Source: Ligilactobacillus murinus DSM 20452 = NBRC 14221
Lineage (GTDB): Bacteria > Bacillota > Bacilli > Lactobacillales > Lactobacillaceae
Direction: 5' to 3'
Length of the DNA: 32,414 nucleotides
NCBI RefSeq assembly: GCF_001591685.1
Contig: NZ_BCVJ01000022.1
Span: 1 to 32,414 of the forward strand
Shown here: piece by piece, positions 29,301-32,414 of the stretch
Numbering within the stretch: position 1 is the first letter of the stretch
How the letters are laid out: each line of letters opens with the position of its first letter
Made by a program: the position numbers and the translations under genes
Notes under the pieces: generated by a model
The model's input: the letters and a program-made list of their open reading frames with translations, nothing else
The model's database searches: none
Told to the model about the DNA's origin: nothing

Positions 29301-32300
29301 CGGCCAGTGATGCTAGTGCAACTAATGATACCGTCACAGAAACTGCGCAAAATAGTGCGCAAGCGTCATATGCTAGTGTGGCTAGCCAAAGTGCCTCGCT
29401 AGCGGCTAACACTGCAACTGCAGCACATGCAGTTGCAACAAAGGTCACGAACCAGTTAGCAACTTTGAGCTCACAGGCACAAGCGATCGTAACTCAGGCT
29501 GAAAGATCACAACAAAATACGTTAAGTAGTTTGAGTGCTCAAATTTCAAGTGCAGCTGATTTTGCCACTAAAGCAGCAACTTCTTACGCTACGATCAAAG
29601 ATACGATCCAAAATGATGTTGTAAAAATAAATAGTGCTGCAAAATACTTGGAAACTGTAGCAGGTGATGATCCTGTGATCACTAGTGGGGCAAGTAAAGC
29701 AACTGAATATGCGAGCTATGCTACTACAATAACCAATAGTTTAGCAAGTTTAGACAGTTTAGCATCAATAGCAGTACCAAAGGATCAACTTTCAGAGGCT
29801 GCGATGCTAGCTTCAGAAAATGCAACTGCTTTAAAGGAAGCTCTTAGTTACTACGCTAAGGGAGATGATCTTGCAGCTGAAAAGAGTTTAGCGACTGCTT
29901 CAGATACAAAGATAAATATTAAATTTAATATTTTGGAAAGTAATGTCAATGAGATCACAAAGACAACTGAAGATATCGACAAAACACTGGACCAAGCGAC
30001 AAACTTAAAAACGACAGCTAAAAAAGTAGCAACAGATGCTTACTTTGATACAACAAAAGTTTTGGCTACCGTAAATAAACTAAAAGTAGCTTCTTATGCT
30101 GCAATGACAAGTGAGGCAGATAACTCAGTAGCTACTAGTGCTACTTCTCTAGCAAATGTAGTGACTAAGATCGCTTCATTAGCAAAACAATATCCAAATG
30201 ATCCTACGATCCTAACCGCAACGAGCGCTGCCAATACTGCGACGACTTTAGTAGATGAAGCCAAAGCCGAAGCAACAACAGCACGGGATGAAGCAACGCG
30301 TGCTACTGAGAATAGTACAAAAGCGGTCGTATTAGTAGATGATATCGAAAAAAATTATCCAACTGATCTAGATGATCAAGCTAGTTATTTAGCGTCTAAT
30401 GCTCCGCAAGTGACAAATTTAGCTCAAAATGCACTTGTTACAGCGACTACAGCAGCAAGTTCAGCTAGTCAAGCTGCTAAAAAGGCAAAACAAGCTTTAG
30501 ATGCAGTGAACTTACAGCTTGAGACTGCAACTGCTGCTTTGGTACAAAATAAAGCCAGTGACGCCTTTTTGAGCCAAAGTCAAGCAAGCCAAAGTACGAC
30601 TAGCGTAACAACAGCTGTTAAAGAAGCTAGTTCTAGTGCAACAGCAGCTAGTTCTAGTGCCAAAATGGCAAGTGATGATGATCGTCAAGTACAAGTACTG
30701 GCTACAAAGATCCAACAACTTGCAACTGATAATGTTTCAAATGCTACAGTCGTAAGTGCAAGTAAAACAGCAAGTAGTGCAGCTGATGTTGCATCACATG
30801 CAACTAGTGTAGCCAGTTCAACAGCTGAGATAGCCAGTCTAGCTGGGTCAAAAGCCCAAACAGAGCAAAGTGTAGCTGATGCGGCTAGGACTCAAGCTAG
30901 TTTAGCCAATGAGACAGCGTCAAGTGCTGCCAGTGCGGCTAAAGAATTAGTTGGGAAGGGTGATCAAGCACAGCTAGATTCGTTAGCCAGTGTAGCAAGT
31001 AGTGCAGCCAGTGTGGCAAGTCAAGCAGCTTCAACGGCCAGTGCAGCTACTACTATGGCAAATAGTCAAAAAGAACTTGCTTCAAGTGCGGCTAGTGTAG
31101 CTGCTGAGATGGCAGCTAAAGTCAAACAAGCTTTAAATGATATAGAAATCGCAAATAAAGAAGCTCAAGTTGCGATCGACCAGGCACAAGCAGATAGCTA
31201 TGCTAGTTTAGCTACAGATCAAGCAAATACAGCAGATCTATCTAAAATAGACGCCGATGATCATGCAAGTCAAGCTAAAAAAGAAGCAGATCAAGCTAAA
31301 GCTTATGCCGATAATGCAAGTCAAAGTGCAGATCAAGCAGGACAATTCTCTTCAGAGGCAACAAGTACAGCCCAAGATGTTGAAAATAGAGCTAGTGGCT
31401 ATCCAAATAATTCAGGTGCTTCTAGTGCTGTCAAAGATGCATTAACAGCGGCGCAAAATGCAAGTCAAGCAGCAAGTTTATCTTCAAAGGCTTCTAAACG
31501 AGCTTCTGATGCTGCAAGTATGGCTAGTGAAAATTATCAAACAGCAAGTAGCGCAGATGTGATCGCAAGTAGTGCCGCTAGTGTGGCTAATAGTGCAGCA
31601 ACTGCAGCTAAGAGTTATGCAAGTTTAGGCGATAAAATAAGTGCTTCGAGTGCCGCCTCAGTGGCCAGTGTGGCTGCGTCTGTAGCTAAAAGTGCAGCAA
31701 GTGATGGTAGTTTAGCATTATCGTTAGCGATCAAAAATGATGCGATCGCAAGTAGCGCTGCCTCAGAGGCAAGTAATTATGATAGTTTAGCCAGTCAAAG
31801 TCTAACTAAGGTAGATCAAGCGGCGAGTGCAGCTGATTTATATATGGATGCTGAGGATCGAGCAAGTGAAGCAAGTTCATTTGCAACAAAAGCAAATGAG
31901 TCCAAGGCTAATACAGGTGATGACCTTCAACAAGCAAATACTGCAACAAGTGATGCGACTCAAGCAAAAAGTGCTGCAAGTAAGAGTGCAAGTAATGCCT
32001 CAACAATTGCGACTGAAACTAAAGATATTTTCACTCAAGTAGCTACGATGGCAAGTGAACATCCAACAAATCAAGGCGTAGCAAGTGCCGCTCAAATAGC
32101 TTCAAGTGCAGCTTCAACAGCCAGTGAAGCATCTACAAAAGCAAGCAGTGCCGCAACAGAAGCCAGTCAAGCAGCCAGTGAAGCCTCCGCTAGTGCAAAA
32201 GAAGCAGCGACTGCAGATCAAGTTGCCTCAACGGCAGCGCAAGAGGCAAATACAGCAGCCAGTGAAGCAGCAAGTTATGCTAAAGCAGGAGACTTAGAAC

Positions 32301-32414
32301 ACGCTTCAAGTGCTGCAGCAGTAGCAAGCCAGGCAGCTAGTCAAGCAAGCCAAGCAGAAGCAAAAGCCAGTCAGGCAGCCTCCGCAGCTAGCGAAGCTAG
32401 AACCAAGGCAAGCG
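26360..32414 (+). CDS. Giant KxYKxGKxW Ala/Ser-rich surface adhesin, 3' end outside window
   Basis: The frame is open from TTG 26360 to the right edge, 2018 codons without stop. TTG has GGGGGG 8 bases upstream; the only nearby ATG (26344) closes after 9 codons. Residues 1-48 form a long signal peptide with the KxYKxGKxW motif (KMYKAGKSW, residues 18-26) and hydrophobic LVFFSLGAFSLG, cleaved near VKA48, the type used by accessory-Sec and LPXTG adhesins. Residues about 50-280 are a Ser/Thr/Ala/Gln-rich first stalk. Residues about 285-745 are repeated short strands rich in Gly, Asn and Asp (for example ILDDIDYG, LTINGNGHQIDFG, IYISNGSLTLNKNS), a pectate-lyase-like beta-solenoid as in L. reuteri serine-rich repeat proteins. 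Residues about 790-900 look like an Ig-type domain. From about 900 on it is a helical Ala/Ser stalk. It is the likely substrate of GtfA/GtfB. The anchor and any SecA2 genes would lie to the right. Confidence 0.92.
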   Translation, partial: MQKDRKLFSEGKLKKRYKMYKAGKSWVAAPLVFFSLGAFSLGVTPVKADQAQNEPQKAVDESIYTISEPAKGQEVVLQAANSANRSASSQSLDKNTTSQAPTSEVSAVSSQASANETAVTQTSQARSSANETAVAQTRQAKSSATPEVKSLAPSSADPDSLAKELKVATPVSQAESASKPLAQTSEQSEVLDEKSATTAQVLPKKASVVTKTSAATTEDNNTSLAGTDVEKNRAQKLQTLELSAISTTPVTMASVTESKAQTEGSATADPELKATAVADGSTANVTTANEFYDALNNGTIKTINILDDIDYGAKYSGGRHNETVKNARDLTINGNGHQIDFGTVNIGFKAANDQSMALVMNDLTLYAVWGFGALSINPTFVGGPSSLAKGVTQTIKYNNVHYYGSQTVMTKTATVILAGDSTFNSSSSYTSKFRKDVKTETGQQNFELSALEIEPNAKIKMTTDRGGNVYINDNGTPHFTVGKNATVDIVQTNTGSNTRAEKSSALIYTQGAVELDEGATVNVDIQNADNARDNTGSIIYISNGSLTLNKNSMMTVGKNSSGDLKTLPIVYLYGNSSKVTVKKGAKLGICNTAGLKASSDIYMDNGGTIRINGLGATLDISNKGDMNYGNIYIGGAGQIFVNDGGTLDVRNQTTTANTLINTKGSATLSFGKDSNVDLEGTGTGKTTLITASSGSKISIYRPENVIFDNTHAGADSKLFNFAGDLNAQFVEIGTIPQYSQLGPFKVATYQLDKNGTSSLAKANVIGLNDAATQAGKELADRLGTSNYLQYTTRDMQNYITLDQAQQLTAKQTTLTGKTMPDAYVTLKYYANGKLVDLPGLSYTLTAPTEATPDYVTKADSTGKWTVTLPMPLDAGQILVAGSTNNFTPAYTTAFVNDTKADISGLASDAAAIASIASSTASQAGIMAADVSQLASQRAEVQDLADAIYTEVNSYSQSAGVDLKAGSNAASAALEALNSSMAASDASATNDTVTETAQNSAQASYASVASQSASLAANTATAAHAVATKVTNQLATLSSQAQAIVTQAERSQQNTLSSLSAQISSAADFATKAATSYATIKDTIQNDVVKINSAAKYLETVAGDDPVITSGASKATEYASYATTITNSLASLDSLASIAVPKDQLSEAAMLASENATALKEALSYYAKGDDLAAEKSLATASDTKINIKFNILESNVNEITKTTEDIDKTLDQATNLKTTAKKVATDAYFDTTKVLATVNKLKVASYAAMTSEADNSVATSATSLANVVTKIASLAKQYPNDPTILTATSAANTATTLVDEAKAEATTARDEATRATENSTKAVVLVDDIEKNYPTDLDDQASYLASNAPQVTNLAQNALVTATTAASSASQAAKKAKQALDAVNLQLETATAALVQNKASDAFLSQSQASQSTTSVTTAVKEASSSATAASSSAKMASDDDRQVQVLATKIQQLATDNVSNATVVSASKTASSAADVASHATSVASSTAEIASLAGSKAQTEQSVADAARTQASLANETASSAASAAKELVGKGDQAQLDSLASVASSAASVASQAASTASAATTMANSQKELASSAASVAAEMAAKVKQALNDIEIANKEAQVAIDQAQADSYASLATDQANTADLSKIDADDHASQAKKEADQAKAYADNASQSADQAGQFSSEATSTAQDVENRASGYPNNSGASSAVKDALTAAQNASQAASLSSKASKRASDAASMASENYQTASSADVIASSAASVANSAATAAKSYASLGDKISASSAASVASVAASVAKSAASDGSLALSLAIKNDAIASSAASEASNYDSLASQSLTKVDQAASAADLYMDAEDRASEASSFATKANESKANTGDDLQQANTATSDATQAKSAASKSASNASTIATETKDIFTQVATMASEHPTNQGVASAAQIASSAASTASEASTKASSAATEASQAASEASASAKEAATADQVASTAAQEANTAASEAASYAKAGDLEHASSAAAVASQAASQASQAEAKASQAASAASEARTKAS
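29057..32414 (+). repeat. Ala/Ser-rich helical stalk repeats with 220-residue super-repeat
   Basis: At least 1118 residues are dominated by Ala and Ser in a heptad-like pattern (ASSAASVASQAAS), predicted to be helical, with alanine seams. Longer units are punctuated by two loop types. One is [YH]P-x-[ND] after a V/I-x-x-L/M-A stretch (at 30191, 30356, 31400 and 32060). The other is [LKA]-GD (at 29861, 30959, 31628 and 32288). The last two units align without gaps: YP to HP is 660 bases and GD to GD is 660 bases, 220 residues each; the previous GD interval is 669 bases. Confidence 0.8.

Noticed and set aside
31257-32297. Several short plus-strand frames rich in Gln, Lys and Leu
   Set aside because: They are out-of-frame readings of the adhesin repeat, whose own frame is open throughout.
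29057-32414. CRISPR-like or satellite repeat array
   Set aside because: The repeats are degenerate, in frame and protein-level (Ala/Ser heptads), with no identical spaced direct repeats.

Overview
The window looks like the chromosome of a low-GC Gram-positive lactic acid bacterium, most likely a member of the Lactobacillaceae. The genus is a guess; Ligilactobacillus-like lineages fit. Reasons: Shine-Dalgarno sites of the AGGAGG type, CcpA-type cre boxes, Lactobacillales-type families (DUF1129, DUF915, a PepSY protein beside a two-component system), and a giant surface protein with a KxYKxGKxW signal peptide next to two glycosyltransferases. No rRNA, complete tRNA, insertion sequence, prophage or CRISPR array was seen. 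GATC is strikingly over-represented in coding DNA.

Layout. (1) 1-1450, minus strand: an oligosaccharide:H+ symporter (LacY/RafB/CscB type) behind a promoter with two LacI-type operators and a cre box; its operon continues off the left edge. (2) 1442-2600, minus: a maltose/galactoside O-acetyltransferase coupled to a frameshifted GNAT acetyltransferase. (3) 2704-4418, plus: an Ile-rich 20-codon leader ORF, mutually exclusive hairpins and an intrinsic terminator, all ahead of an MHS-family transporter; this looks like an attenuator. (4) 4475-6884: an unrecognised 380-residue protein, then a PadR regulator and a DUF1129 membrane protein. (5) 6888-7637, minus: a zinc-type macrodomain protein. (6) 8014-12773: a secreted PepSY protein divergent from a five-gene overlapping operon (response regulator, histidine kinase, phosphoesterase, DUF915 hydrolase, HAD phosphatase) that ends in a 27-bp perfect palindrome.

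(7) 12805-20453 is the most unusual metabolic block. A CcpA-controlled operon encodes a PfkB kinase, a TrpF-like TIM barrel without the usual catalytic Cys, an iron-type alcohol dehydrogenase, a NupC nucleoside transporter and a nucleoside hydrolase. It is followed by a 111-nt interrupted inverted repeat, an HTH-PfkB regulator that is a paralogue of the operon kinase but has lost the catalytic GAGD motif, and a FucO-like dehydrogenase with its own cre site. I infer an undescribed route for taking up and breaking down a nucleoside or ribosyl compound, sensed by a dead copy of its own kinase.

(8) 20500-22445, minus: an Rrf2 regulator with a 25-bp palindromic operator, a quinone-reductase-like dehydrogenase and a truncated alpha/beta hydrolase at an apparent deletion scar. 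(9) 22445-32414: an AT-rich gene-free stretch, then gtfA-gtfB-type glycosyltransferases and a giant Ala/Ser-rich adhesin that starts at TTG 26360 and is still open at the right edge after 2018 codons. It has a beta-solenoid-like binding region and a very long helical Ala/Ser stalk with a 220-residue super-repeat.
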